NCBI GenBank assembly: GCA_965198895.1
Contig: OZ240676.1
Span: 2,604,001 to 2,668,000, forward strand
DNA length: 64,000 nt
Source: LMUY01 sp965198895
GTDB taxonomy: Bacteria > Pseudomonadota > Alphaproteobacteria > Acetobacterales > Acetobacteraceae
Reading direction: 5' to 3'
This document shows, in pieces, positions 33,848 to 42,650 of the stretch. Position numbers and translations under genes: made by a program. A model generated the notes under the pieces. It did no database searches, had not been told where the DNA came from, and was given only the letters and a program-made list of their open reading frames with translations. Position 1 is the stretch's first letter, and each line of letters opens with the position of its first letter.

Positions 33848-35431
33848 ATGCGTCGTCGCGACATGCTGCAAGCCGGGGCGGCCAGCGCCGCCATGCTCGC
33901 TTTGCCCACCATCGCCCGAGCCCAGGCCGCCAGCACGCTGCACTTCATCCCGCAATCGGACCTCGCGATCACCGACCCGGTCTGGACCACCGCGGACGTC
34001 ACCCGCAATCACGCCTTCATGGTGTTCGACACGCTGTACGGCCTCGATGCCAGCTATGCCGCCCAGCCGCAGATGGTCGCCGGCCACGTGACCTCCGCCG
34101 ATGGCAAGCAGTGGGACCTGACCTTGCGCCCCGGGCTGATGTTCCACGACGGGACCAAGGTACTGGCGCGCGACGCGGTGGCCAGCATCCAGCGCTGGGG
34201 CAAGCGGGACGGGTTCGGCGGCCGGCTGATGGCGCTGACCGACGAGCTTTCGGCGCCCGACGACAAGATCATCCGGTTCCGGCTGAAGGCACCGTTCCCC
34301 CTGCTGCCGGAGGCGCTGGCGACGCCCACCAGCATGTGCTGCATCGTGCCGGAGCGGCTGGCCAAGACCGACCCGAACCTGCAGATGCCCGAGATCGTCG
34401 GCAGCGGCCCGTTCCGCTTCATGCCGGCCGAGCGCATATCCGGGGCCAAGATCGTCTACACCAAGTTCGCTGGTTACCAGTCCCGGCAGGAGCCGACCAG
34501 TTTCACCGCCGGGGGTAAGCCGGTGTATTTCGACCGGGTCGAGTGGACGGTCTCGCCGGAACCCGCCACCGACGCCGCCGCGCTGGCCTCGGGCGAGACG
34601 GATTGGTGGGAGAACCCGTCGCTCGACCTGGTGCCCAGCCTGAAGCGCGACGCCAACCTGGTCGTCACCGTGAAGGACCCGGCGGGCGAGATCGGCTGCC
34701 TGCGGTTCAACTCGCTCTATCCGCCCTTCAATAACCCGGCGATCCGCAAGCTGGTCGTGTCTGCGATCGACCAGAAATCGTTCATGGAGGCAGTGGCTGG
34801 CGCGGTGCCGGAGCTGATCAAGACGGGGGTCGGACTGTTCGCGCCGGGCACGACGTATGCCAGCGATGTGGGGGTCAGCACCATGAAGGGGCTCGGTGAC
34901 CCGGCGAAGATGAAGCAGGCCCTGGCCGACGCCGGCTACAAGGGCGAGAAGGTGGTGGTGCTGGGTGCGGCCGACTTCCCCACCATCTCGGCGATGGCCC
35001 AGGTAGGTGCGGACATGATGTCCAGGATAGGGCTGAACGTCGACTACCAGGCGATGGACTGGGGCTCGGTCGTGCAGCGCCGGGCCAGCAGGGAGCCACC
35101 GGACAAGGGCGGGTGGAATGTGTTCTTCACCTTTCTCGGGGGCACCGGCAACATCCTGCCGGCGGCCGATATCGCCATCCGCGCCAACGGCTCCGCCGCG
35201 TGGTTCGGCTGGCCCGACAACCCGAAGCAGCAGGGCTTGCTGCAGTCCTGGTTCGAGGCGCCGGACGTCGCCACGGGAAAGAAGGACATCGTCGACCTGC
35301 AGGCGGATTTCTTCCAGAATCCGTCCTGGGGTCCGCTCGGCATGTATTTCGTGCCGACCGCATTCAAGAAGACGCTGGTCGGCATACCGGACGGTTTCCC
35401 GTTGTTTTACGGGGTGAAACGCACCGCGTGA
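33848..35431 (+). CDS. ABC transporter substrate-binding protein, family 5 (Tat-type signal)
   Basis: A 527-residue extracytoplasmic binding protein of the DppA/OppA type. The signal MRRRDMLQAGAASAAMLALPTIARAQ has a twin-arginine motif and an ARA cleavage site. ITDPVWTTADVTRNHAFMVFDTLY and LTLRPGLMFHDGTKVLARDAVASI follow the family pattern, and the whole aligns by eye with the paralogue at 7238-8818. It starts 3 bases after the acyltransferase stop. No permease or ATPase genes follow; the next region is a repeat block. The ligand is unknown. Confidence 0.9.
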   Translation: MRRRDMLQAGAASAAMLALPTIARAQAASTLHFIPQSDLAITDPVWTTADVTRNHAFMVFDTLYGLDASYAAQPQMVAGHVTSADGKQWDLTLRPGLMFHDGTKVLARDAVASIQRWGKRDGFGGRLMALTDELSAPDDKIIRFRLKAPFPLLPEALATPTSMCCIVPERLAKTDPNLQMPEIVGSGPFRFMPAERISGAKIVYTKFAGYQSRQEPTSFTAGGKPVYFDRVEWTVSPEPATDAAALASGETDWWENPSLDLVPSLKRDANLVVTVKDPAGEIGCLRFNSLYPPFNNPAIRKLVVSAIDQKSFMEAVAGAVPELIKTGVGLFAPGTTYASDVGVSTMKGLGDPAKMKQALADAGYKGEKVVVLGAADFPTISAMAQVGADMMSRIGLNVDYQAMDWGSVVQRRASREPPDKGGWNVFFTFLGGTGNILPAADIAIRANGSAAWFGWPDNPKQQGLLQSWFEAPDVATGKKDIVDLQADFFQNPSWGPLGMYFVPTAFKKTLVGIPDGFPLFYGVKRTA

Positions 35432-35435
35432 CCGT

Positions 35436-35539
35436 CATGCCACGGCTTGACCCGGCATCCACGGGGTTGGGCTTGGTGACCAGTAAGACACCGTCATGCC
35501 AGTGCTTGACACTGGCATCCACGGGGTTGGGCTGGTGAC
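35436..35539 (+). repeat. Two tandem copies of the GGCTTGACCC repeat (family B)
   Basis: Copies at about 35436-35481 and 35495-35539 each read CATGCC, a short GGCTTGACCC or GTGCTTGACAC palindrome, GCATCCACGGGGTTGGG and a TGGTGAC tail. They sit directly after the binding-protein stop and in front of the convergent GMC oxidoreductase gene, in a 245-base gap with no gene. Confidence 0.8.
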
Positions 35540-35676
35540 GTCGGACGAGTAATTGACACTGCCGCATGCAACAAGGCGGGGACGGTGTCTGCGGGACCCT
35601 GGCAAGACGGGTAAGTGCATGAAAGAACAGTGTTTCAGGTGAACCGGACAGTATTGGGTCAAGCCCTGGCCGACGG

Positions 35677-37281
35677 TTACACGCCGGCTCGGATGAACTC
35701 TGCCGCGCGTTCCGCCAGCATCATCACAGCGGGCTGGATGTTGGAGGAGGGCACCAGCGGCATCGCCGAGGCATCGGCAACGCGCAGGCCGTCCAGCCCG
35801 CGGACGCGCAAGTGCGTGTCGAGCACGGCGGCCTCGTCGGCCCCCATCCGGCAGGTACCGCACGGGTGATAGACGGTGGTGGCCGTGGCGCGGATGTAGT
35901 CCAGCAGCGCGTCGTCGCTCTCGGCGTCGGCCGGTGGCAGCAGTTCTTCCTCCACCAGGGCGGCGAACGGTTCGGTACGCGCGATCTTGCGGCCGATGCG
36001 CGCGCCTTGCACCATCAGATGCTGGTCGGCCGGGGCGGACAAATAGTTGGCGTGGATCACCGGGCGATCCGCCGGGTCGGGGGAGCGCAGGGTCAGGCTG
36101 CCGCGGCTGTCCGGGCGGCAAGGGCCCCAATTCATCATCACGCCGGGATGGCGCGGCAAGACGTAGCCGGCATCCGGCACCAGGCTGAAATTGATGAACT
36201 GGTACTGCAGTTCCGCCTCCTCGGCACCGGGCGTGGCGCGGGCGAACAGCGTTGCCTCCGTCGCACCGACGGCCAGGGGGCCGGACCGGGTCATGGCGTA
36301 GCCTAATGCCATCGCAGCCATGCGCATGCGGGTCGAGGTGCGCTCGTTCAGCGTGCCGGCGGGGCGGGTGCGATAAGATAGCCGGGCGATCAGATGGTCC
36401 TGCAGGTTCTGGCCGACGGCGGGGCGGTGCAGTGCGGTGGCGATGCCGTGGCTGGCGAGCATCGCGCCGTCGCCGACGCCGGACAGCATCAGCAGATGCG
36501 GCGTCGCGATGGATCCACTGCACAGAATCACCTCGCGCGTGGCGCCGAACGCCTTCATCGGCTCACCCGGCACGATCGCCTCCACGCCGGTGGCGCGCCC
36601 GCCCGCGATCACCACGCGTTGCACGGCGGCACCGGTGATTACGCGCAGATTGGGACGGCTGCGGGCCGGGCGCAGATAGGCCTGCGCCGTGCTGATCCGG
36701 CGGCCGGCGCGGACGTTCATCTGGATCGCCGCCGCACCCTCGATCGCGCCGTCGTTGATGTCGCGGTGCAACGGAAAACCGGCGGCCTGGCACCCGGCCA
36801 GGAACGCGGCGGCGCCGATGGAGAGCGATCGTGGCTCGCTGACCGGAATAGGACCGTCCTTACCGCGGGTGTCGCCGGCCGCACCCTCCCACTTTTCGAT
36901 GCGGCGGAACGTCGGCAGCACGTCGTCCCAGCTCCAGCCGCGCGCACCGGCTTGCGCCCAGCGGTCGTAGTCGTGCGGCGAGCCCCGCAGGAACACCAGC
37001 CCGTTCACCGATCCGGACCCGCCCAAAACCTTGCCCCGCGGCCACGCGATGCTGCGGCCGAGCAATTCGGGTTCCGGTTCGGTGGCATAGCCCCAATCGT
37101 AGCGGCGGGATTTGGACAGTTGGGCGTAGCCCGCCGGGATGTGGATCCAGATGTCCCGATCGGGCGGCCCGGCCTCCAGCAGCACGACGCGGGTGTTGGG
37201 ATCCTCACTGAGCCGGGCGGCAATGATGCATCCGGCAGTCCCGCCGCCGACGACGACGTAATCCGCGTCTTGTTGTTTCAC
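35677..37281 (-). CDS. GMC-family FAD-dependent oxidoreductase (choline dehydrogenase-like)
   Basis: A 534-residue flavoprotein alcohol oxidase/dehydrogenase. The N-terminal FAD motif DYVVVGGGTAGCIIAARLSED, the family signatures RGKVLGGSGSVNGLVFLRG and CSGSIATPHLLMLSGVG, and the C-terminal active-site region VYHPCGTCRMG with the conserved histidine are all present, as is the second histidine/asparagine region (DASAMPLVPSSNIQPAVMMLAER). BetA-like enzymes oxidise choline, but no betaine genes are adjacent, so another alcohol is as likely. It starts with GTG at 37281; the G-rich tract lies about 150 bases upstream. Confidence 0.9.
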   Translation of the reverse strand: MKQQDADYVVVGGGTAGCIIAARLSEDPNTRVVLLEAGPPDRDIWIHIPAGYAQLSKSRRYDWGYATEPEPELLGRSIAWPRGKVLGGSGSVNGLVFLRGSPHDYDRWAQAGARGWSWDDVLPTFRRIEKWEGAAGDTRGKDGPIPVSEPRSLSIGAAAFLAGCQAAGFPLHRDINDGAIEGAAAIQMNVRAGRRISTAQAYLRPARSRPNLRVITGAAVQRVVIAGGRATGVEAIVPGEPMKAFGATREVILCSGSIATPHLLMLSGVGDGAMLASHGIATALHRPAVGQNLQDHLIARLSYRTRPAGTLNERTSTRMRMAAMALGYAMTRSGPLAVGATEATLFARATPGAEEAELQYQFINFSLVPDAGYVLPRHPGVMMNWGPCRPDSRGSLTLRSPDPADRPVIHANYLSAPADQHLMVQGARIGRKIARTEPFAALVEEELLPPADAESDDALLDYIRATATTVYHPCGTCRMGADEAAVLDTHLRVRGLDGLRVADASAMPLVPSSNIQPAVMMLAERAAEFIRAGV

Positions 37282-37427
37282 GTGGTCAACCGGCCCTGTG
37301 TTGCTTCACCGAGGCCGAATTCTGCGTCGGCCAGGGCGAGTGTGCGCCACAGCGGCGGTTTGGCGCAATCGGGTGCCGGGGAGAAGAATCGCCTTGAGGG
37401 TGGGGCGATTGCATATGCTTTCCCGCA

Positions 37428-37461
37428 GGCGGGCGGGCGGGCGGGCGGGTGGGCGGGCGGG
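37428..37461 (+). repeat. Tandem GGGC tract with eight G3 runs (G-quadruplex candidate)
   Basis: Eight runs of GGG (37431-37461) are separated by single bases (C, with one T), the strongest G-quadruplex-forming pattern in the window. It lies on the plus strand, 150 bases upstream of the minus-strand GMC oxidoreductase gene and downstream of the BTAD regulator stop. The rest of the 253-base gap holds a degenerate copy of the CCCTCTCCCG repeat at about 37466-37501. Confidence 0.85.
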
Positions 37462-37465
37462 ACAG

Positions 37466-37501
37466 CGCCGCTCCCGTGAAGAACGGGAGAGTGAGAAAAA
37501 G
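37466..37501. repeat. Degenerate CCCTCTCCCG palindrome (family A)
   Basis: A hairpin of CTCCCGT and ACGGGAG with a short GAAGA loop, followed by AGTGAGAAAAAG, matches the right unit of the family A pairs but lacks the CCCTCACC flank, so it is a truncated single unit. It abuts the G-rich tract. Confidence 0.6.
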
Positions 37502-37534
37502 CATAGGCGATTGCCCTCCCTTGGAGGGGACCCC

Positions 37535-39559
37535 TTAGCCTTCGGGTAGCATGGCCTTCCGCAAGCCGGCCGCGTAGTGCTCCACTTCCGAGCGGTTCTC
37601 GTAGGGGCTTCGCCGGATCGATTCCTGCACGGTGTAGTTCGGCTCGATCGCCAGCAACCGGTCGCGCACCGCCAGGGCCTCGTCGAACAGCTTGGCATGG
37701 CCGAGGGCTGACAAGTAATGCTTCAGACCGGCCGAGAAATGCGGGTTCAGCTCGCTGGCGCGGCGGCCGAGCTGAGTGGCGGCGTTATAGTCCCGCTTTC
37801 CCAGTTCCAGCATTACCATGCAGGCGTCGAAGAAGAAGGCATTCGGGTCCATCGGCGACAGCCGCTTGTAACGGGCGAAGCGGCGTGTCGCCTCGTCCAG
37901 GTCCCCGAGATAGGTAAAGGTCGTGGCAGACAAGCCCCACGCCATCGCCAGGTTCGGATTGAGCGCCAGCGCCCGGCTGTGCAGCTCCAGCGCTTCGCGC
38001 GGGCGATGGTGCAGGAAGGCGCGGACATGCCCGGCAATGGTCAGCCCGCGCGCGTCCTGCGGGTCGAGCATGATGGCGCGCTCGGCATGCTCGCCGGCCT
38101 CCTCCATCAGGGTCGTGGTGTCCGCCCAGCCCTGGCCTACGCAAAACATCGCCCAGTAGGCGCGCCAGGCATGGGCGGTGGCGTAGTCCGGCTCCAGCTC
38201 CAGCGCGCGGGACAGCAGATCGCCGGCTTGGGCGAACTCGTCGCGCCGCAAGCGGACGATCAGCGGCAGGGCGCGGAGCACCAGGTCGTAGGCCGACATG
38301 TCGAGCGGCGCGCGCAGGGCGGCCCGGCGCCCTTCGATCAGCAGGATCTCCGGATCGACCTGCGCCACCACCTCGGCCGCGATCTCGTCCTGCAGGGTGA
38401 GGAGGTCGTTCATCTGGCGGTCGAAGCGGCGCGCCCAGACGATCTGGTTACCGTCCCGCAGATCCAGCAGGCGGATGGTTACCCGCAACCGCCGTGCGAC
38501 CCGTTGCACGCTGCCATCCACCAGGAAGTCCAGGCCGAAGCTGCGCCGTAGGGCGTTCTCGTCGCGGTTGCCGAATTGCGCGAGCGAGGAGGACGACACC
38601 AGGAACATCCAGCGGAACCGCGCCAGCGCGGCTGTGACCTCCTCCGCGAGTCCGAGCGAGAGGTGCGCCTCTTCCTCACCGGTACCGACCATCTGCAGCG
38701 GCAGGACGCCCACTTTGGCGCCGCCACCGCGTATGGGGATGCGTGGGTCGGGCCGCGCCGGCTCGACCCGGGCGGCGGTGGGGACGGCCATGGTGCCAGC
38801 CCGGATTTCGGCGGCGAGGCGCTGGGTCTCCGGCGAGGGTGACGCGTCCAGCAGGTCGGTCATAGCCGCTTTGCAGCGCTCGTAGGTCTGCACGGCCAGG
38901 CCGCGCTCGCCGCGCTCGGCATGGGCGCGCATCAGGGCGCGCCAGGCCCCTTCATGCGCCCGGTCGATCCCCAGCAGCCGCTGGGCGACGGGAATGATCG
39001 CGTCGGGCCCGGCCTGCTCGCTCAGCAAGGCCTCGGTGATGGTGCGGGCGCGGTCGCGCAGGCGTTCGCGTTCGGCCGACAGCCACTGGTCGAGCGCCGG
39101 GTCGATGCCGTCGAACTCATCGAGCAATTCGCCGTCGAGCAGGGCGAGCGACGACGGGTCGGACGGCGTGGCCCGTAGCACCTCTACGACATCGATCCAG
39201 ACCGCTTCCGGACGGATCGACAAGTGGTCACGGGCGACGCGAATGATCTCCGTCCCGGCGGGCTGCAGCGCTTCGAGCAGCCGGTGGATTTCCTGCCGGA
39301 GCGAGGCGCGGGCCTGTTCCTCCAGCCGCCGAGACCAGAGCAACTCCGCAAGGCGCGAGCGGATGACCGGGCGGGGGGCTGAGAGGGCGAGGATGGCGAG
39401 CAGGGCTCGGGTTTTGCGACCGATCGGCAGCACGCTCTCGCTATTGATCGTCCAGGCCTCCATCTGGCCGATCAGGCGAAGGCGGACGGCGACCGTGCTG
39501 CGCATCGTACGCGCCTCGGGCACTGCCGGTAGAAGCTGGTCGGTGATGATCATGTTCAT
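37535..39559 (-). CDS. BTAD-domain regulator with FlgO-like and TPR C-terminal domains
   Basis: About 674 residues from the ATG at 39559. Residues 20-100 form a winged-helix-like DNA-binding domain of the SARP/OmpR type (VRLRLIGQMEAWTINSESVLPIGRKTRALLAILAL). Residues about 105-250 are a bacterial transcriptional activation domain (EQARASLRQEIHRLLEAL, then RAHEGAWRALMRAHAERGERGLAVQTYERCKAAM). A FlgO/TolB-like region follows (KVGVLPLQMVG, SLGLAEEVTAALARF, DFLVDGSVQRVARRLRVTIRLLD), then TPR-like repeats to the end. Such proteins are predicted regulators, sometimes fused to adenylate cyclase; none is fused here. Target genes are unknown. The nearest candidate is the GMC oxidoreductase downstream. 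Confidence 0.82.
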   Translation of the reverse strand: MNMIITDQLLPAVPEARTMRSTVAVRLRLIGQMEAWTINSESVLPIGRKTRALLAILALSAPRPVIRSRLAELLWSRRLEEQARASLRQEIHRLLEALQPAGTEIIRVARDHLSIRPEAVWIDVVEVLRATPSDPSSLALLDGELLDEFDGIDPALDQWLSAERERLRDRARTITEALLSEQAGPDAIIPVAQRLLGIDRAHEGAWRALMRAHAERGERGLAVQTYERCKAAMTDLLDASPSPETQRLAAEIRAGTMAVPTAARVEPARPDPRIPIRGGGAKVGVLPLQMVGTGEEEAHLSLGLAEEVTAALARFRWMFLVSSSSLAQFGNRDENALRRSFGLDFLVDGSVQRVARRLRVTIRLLDLRDGNQIVWARRFDRQMNDLLTLQDEIAAEVVAQVDPEILLIEGRRAALRAPLDMSAYDLVLRALPLIVRLRRDEFAQAGDLLSRALELEPDYATAHAWRAYWAMFCVGQGWADTTTLMEEAGEHAERAIMLDPQDARGLTIAGHVRAFLHHRPREALELHSRALALNPNLAMAWGLSATTFTYLGDLDEATRRFARYKRLSPMDPNAFFFDACMVMLELGKRDYNAATQLGRRASELNPHFSAGLKHYLSALGHAKLFDEALAVRDRLLAIEPNYTVQESIRRSPYENRSEVEHYAAGLRKAMLPEG

Positions 39560-39612
39560 ATCATTTGTTTTAGGGAGCCGGGAAGTAAATGTCACGCAAT
39601 TGTATGCACGAC

Positions 39613-40983
39613 TTAAATTTCGGCTTCAGCGAAGATTTGGTCGATATCACCGCGCCAGGTGTTCGCGTAGCGGTCGAGCCAGTATTCCGCCTGCGTAGGG
39701 CCACCATCGGCAATAGCGTGAAGCGGATCGAGGAACCCCGTTTCATCGACGCCATCCTTTACTCTGGCCCGAGACTGAAGGCCTTGCTGCGCGATCGCTA
39801 GAACATCATGCGCCAGATCGCGCAGATTGCCCGCTGAAAAAACGGTTTTCATCCCCGTTTTCGGCACATTTGCACGTAATGAGGTAAATCGGTCGATTGG
39901 ATGGCTTCGCACCAGGGCCTCCGCTGCCGCCAGCGCGGCGTCGTCATAGAGCAGGCCGACCCAAAGTGCCGACTGCGCCACCATCATCTCCGGCGTGCCG
40001 GCATCGGCGCCGCGCATTTCCAGGAATCGCTTCAGCCGCACGTCGGTGAACGCCGTCGTCACATGATCGGCAAAATCCCCGAGATTTGCCTCATGGGGCG
40101 TCGTGTTACGCAATTTTCCCGCCATGAAGTCGCGAAAAGAGTGGCCGGCCATGTCGATGAACTGCCCGTCACGCTGGATGAAATACATCGGCACGTCGAG
40201 CAGCCACTCCGCGAAACCTTCGAAGCCGAAATCGTCCTGCAGCATCATCGTAGGCATTCCCGTCCGGTCTGCGTCTACATCGGTCCAGACATGGGCTCGA
40301 TTCGACAAGAGACCATTCGGCTTTCCCTCCTTAAATGGCGAATTCGCAAACAAAGCGGTGGCCAGGGGCTGCAGCGCCAGCGAAACCAGCAGCTTGCGCT
40401 TCATGTCGGCCTCATCGGCGAAGTCCAGGTTAACTTGGACCGTGCAGGTTCGCAGCATCATGTCCAACCCCATGGACCCGACCCGGCCCATGTAACGCCG
40501 CATGATGGCGTAGCGGCTCTTCGGCATCCATTCCGCCGCCTCGCGCGTCAACGTCGGATGATAGCCGAGCGGCGCGAACCCGAAGCCGAGCGCGGCGGCC
40601 TTGGCAGAGACGATGCTGCAATGCTCGGCCAACTCGGCGGCCGTGTCGTGCAGCGTCTCGAGCGGCGCACCCGATAGCTCGAACTGCCCGCCCGGCTCCA
40701 ACGAGATCGAGGCCCCGTCATGCGGCCCGGCGCCCTTCAGGCCGATCGGCAGGCCGTTATCCGGTATTTCCTCCCAATCCGGCCCGGCAAGGCCGTCCAG
40801 CAGGGCGCGGATGCCGCCCGGTGCATAGGGCGGCGAACGGAAATCTGCGTGCCGGAAACCGAATTTCTCGTGTTCGGTCCCGATGCGCCAGGCGGATTTG
40901 GGCTTGCCGCCGGCTGCGAGGTAATCGGCCAGTTGCTGCACCGACACGATCGGGGTCGCGTCGGTCTCAGACGGATTGGACAT
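39613..40983 (-). CDS. gshA: Glutamate-cysteine ligase, alphaproteobacterial/plant type
   Basis: 456 residues from the ATG at 40983. It joins glutamate and cysteine in the first step of glutathione synthesis. The N terminus WRIGTEHEKFGFRHAD, then GASISLEPGGQFELSGAP and the RYAIMRRYMGRVGSMGLDMMLRTCTVQVNLDF block identify the GCS2-related plant/alphaproteobacterial group rather than the enterobacterial enzyme. ATG selection is based on the conserved N terminus; the frame is open 26 codons upstream. The gene is divergent from ubiA across 123 bases. Confidence 0.92.
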   Translation of the reverse strand: MSNPSETDATPIVSVQQLADYLAAGGKPKSAWRIGTEHEKFGFRHADFRSPPYAPGGIRALLDGLAGPDWEEIPDNGLPIGLKGAGPHDGASISLEPGGQFELSGAPLETLHDTAAELAEHCSIVSAKAAALGFGFAPLGYHPTLTREAAEWMPKSRYAIMRRYMGRVGSMGLDMMLRTCTVQVNLDFADEADMKRKLLVSLALQPLATALFANSPFKEGKPNGLLSNRAHVWTDVDADRTGMPTMMLQDDFGFEGFAEWLLDVPMYFIQRDGQFIDMAGHSFRDFMAGKLRNTTPHEANLGDFADHVTTAFTDVRLKRFLEMRGADAGTPEMMVAQSALWVGLLYDDAALAAAEALVRSHPIDRFTSLRANVPKTGMKTVFSAGNLRDLAHDVLAIAQQGLQSRARVKDGVDETGFLDPLHAIADGGPTQAEYWLDRYANTWRGDIDQIFAEAEI

Positions 40984-41106
40984 GCGTGTGTGCCGTTTTT
41001 CCAGTCGGGGAGACTGAGGCATGTTACACGCCCGCGGACCCGTCAAGCGACCTCCGCGCAATGCGGCCGGTTGACCCGGCGGCCCCCCTTGCCCGAATGA
41101 GGCTGC

Positions 41107-42009
41107 ATGGCGGAGTTACATACCGATATCGTGGCCGGGGGCTGGGTGGCGCGGCTCCCGGCATCGTGGCGTCCGTACGCGCTCCTGCTCCGGCTGGACC
41201 GGCCGATCGGCGTCTGGCTGCTGTTCCTGCCCGGGCTGTGGGGCCTGCTGATCTCCGGTGCGCCGATCGGCCGCACGGCGTGGCTGGTAGGACTCTTTGC
41301 CGTAGGCAGCGTCGCCATGCGTGGCGCCGGGTGCGTGGTCAACGACATGTGGGACCGCGACCTGGACCGCCTGGTCGCCCGCACCGCCGGCCGGCCGCTC
41401 GCCTCCGGGGCACTCGGCATGCGGCAGGCGTGGGTGGTGCTGGCCATCCTGCTGCTGATCGGCCTTGGCGTGCTGCTGCTGCTCCCGCCGCTGTGCTGGG
41501 CGTTGGGCGTGGGGTCCCTGGTGCTGGTCGGGCTATACCCCCTTGCCAAGCGCGTGACCTGGTGGCCGCAGCTGGTGATGGGGTTCACCTTCGGGTTCGG
41601 CGCGCCGATGGGCTATGCGGCCGGCGCCGGGCGGATCGACTGGACCTGCATCGTGATCTACGGCGCCGCCATCTTGTGGGATCTGGGCTTCGACACCGTC
41701 TACGCGCACCAGGACCGCGACGACGACGCCGTGGCCGGGGTGCGGTCCACGGCCCGGCTGTGGGGTGAGCGCACGCAGCCCTTTCTGTTCGTCTGCTATG
41801 GCCTGACGATCGCGGCCCTGGCCGCCGCAGGCTGGCGCGCCGGGCTGGCCGCACCGTTCTACCTGGCGCTGCCGATCCCCACCGCATTCCTGATGTGGCA
41901 GGCCGCCCGCCTGGACATCTACGACCCGGAGGCCTGCCTGCAGTTGTTCCGCTCCAACCGGGAGGCGGGCTTGGCGGTGGCGATGGCGATCCTGTTCGGG
42001 CGCTTGTGA
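41107..42009 (+). CDS. ubiA: 4-hydroxybenzoate octaprenyltransferase
   Basis: A 300-residue inner-membrane prenyltransferase that attaches the polyprenyl tail to 4-hydroxybenzoate in ubiquinone synthesis. The two Asp-rich motifs are NDMWDRDLDRLVARTAGRPL (from about residue 79) and DTVYAHQDRDDD (about 197-208), separated by hydrophobic segments. The motif after the first Asp block, RPLASG, is typical of UbiA. The next gene starts with GTG inside this stop codon (GTGA overlap), so translation is coupled. Confidence 0.93.
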   Translation: MAELHTDIVAGGWVARLPASWRPYALLLRLDRPIGVWLLFLPGLWGLLISGAPIGRTAWLVGLFAVGSVAMRGAGCVVNDMWDRDLDRLVARTAGRPLASGALGMRQAWVVLAILLLIGLGVLLLLPPLCWALGVGSLVLVGLYPLAKRVTWWPQLVMGFTFGFGAPMGYAAGAGRIDWTCIVIYGAAILWDLGFDTVYAHQDRDDDAVAGVRSTARLWGERTQPFLFVCYGLTIAALAAAGWRAGLAAPFYLALPIPTAFLMWQAARLDIYDPEACLQLFRSNREAGLAVAMAILFGRL

Positions 42010-42650
42010 ACCCCGAACTCACAGACGCCTTCATCGCCGCGAACACCGCCCTGGCCCGCGCCCCCCTGGTGCCCGAGATCGTGCTGCACCTCGCTACCGA
42101 GATCACCCCGATCTGGCAGGCGACCGAGCAGTTCCTGCTCGAGACCAACACCGAGCCGCCGTTCTGGGCCTTCGCCTGGCCCGGCAGCCAGGCGCTCGCC
42201 CGTTTCGTGCTGGACACGCCGGGCTGCGTCGCCGGCCGCCGGGTGCTGGATTTCGCCGCCGGGGGTGGCCTCGCCGCGATCGCCTGCGTGATGGCGGGCG
42301 CATCCCATGTCGAGGCGGCCGAGATCGACCCGGTCGCCACCGCCGCCACCCGCCTCAACGCAGCGCTCAACGGGGTCGTGGTGCAGGCGGTCACGGCCGA
42401 CCTGGTGGGCGCCGCCCGCCGGTGGGACCTGATCCTGTGCGGCGACGTCTGCTACGAGGCGCCGATGACCGGCCACATCCTGCCCTGGCTGCGCCGGATG
42501 GCGGCGGGCGCGGAGGTATGGATCGCCGACCCGGGCCGGGCTTATCTACCCGAGGGGATGGCGCCGTTCGCCCGCTACGACGTGCCGACCACCCGAGAAC
42601 TGGAGGATACCGACTTGCGCCGCACGACCTTGCACCGGCTGCTGCCGTGA
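42006..42650 (+). CDS. Class I SAM-dependent methyltransferase (nicotinamide N-methyltransferase / ETFB-KMT-like)
   Basis: About 214 residues from the GTG at 42006. The SAM motif I is VLDFAAGGGLAAIACVMAGA, motif II is HVEAAEIDP, and the downstream LILCGDVCYEAPMTGHILPW is the characteristic post-motif of the family that methylates lysine in electron-transfer flavoprotein beta and similar targets; the upstream PPFWAFAWPGSQALARFVL segment is also typical. Substrate is probably a protein lysine, by analogy. Start choice rests on the 4-base overlap with ubiA. It overlaps the following lipoprotein gene by another GTGA. Confidence 0.85.
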   Translation: MNPELTDAFIAANTALARAPLVPEIVLHLATEITPIWQATEQFLLETNTEPPFWAFAWPGSQALARFVLDTPGCVAGRRVLDFAAGGGLAAIACVMAGASHVEAAEIDPVATAATRLNAALNGVVVQAVTADLVGAARRWDLILCGDVCYEAPMTGHILPWLRRMAAGAEVWIADPGRAYLPEGMAPFARYDVPTTRELEDTDLRRTTLHRLLP

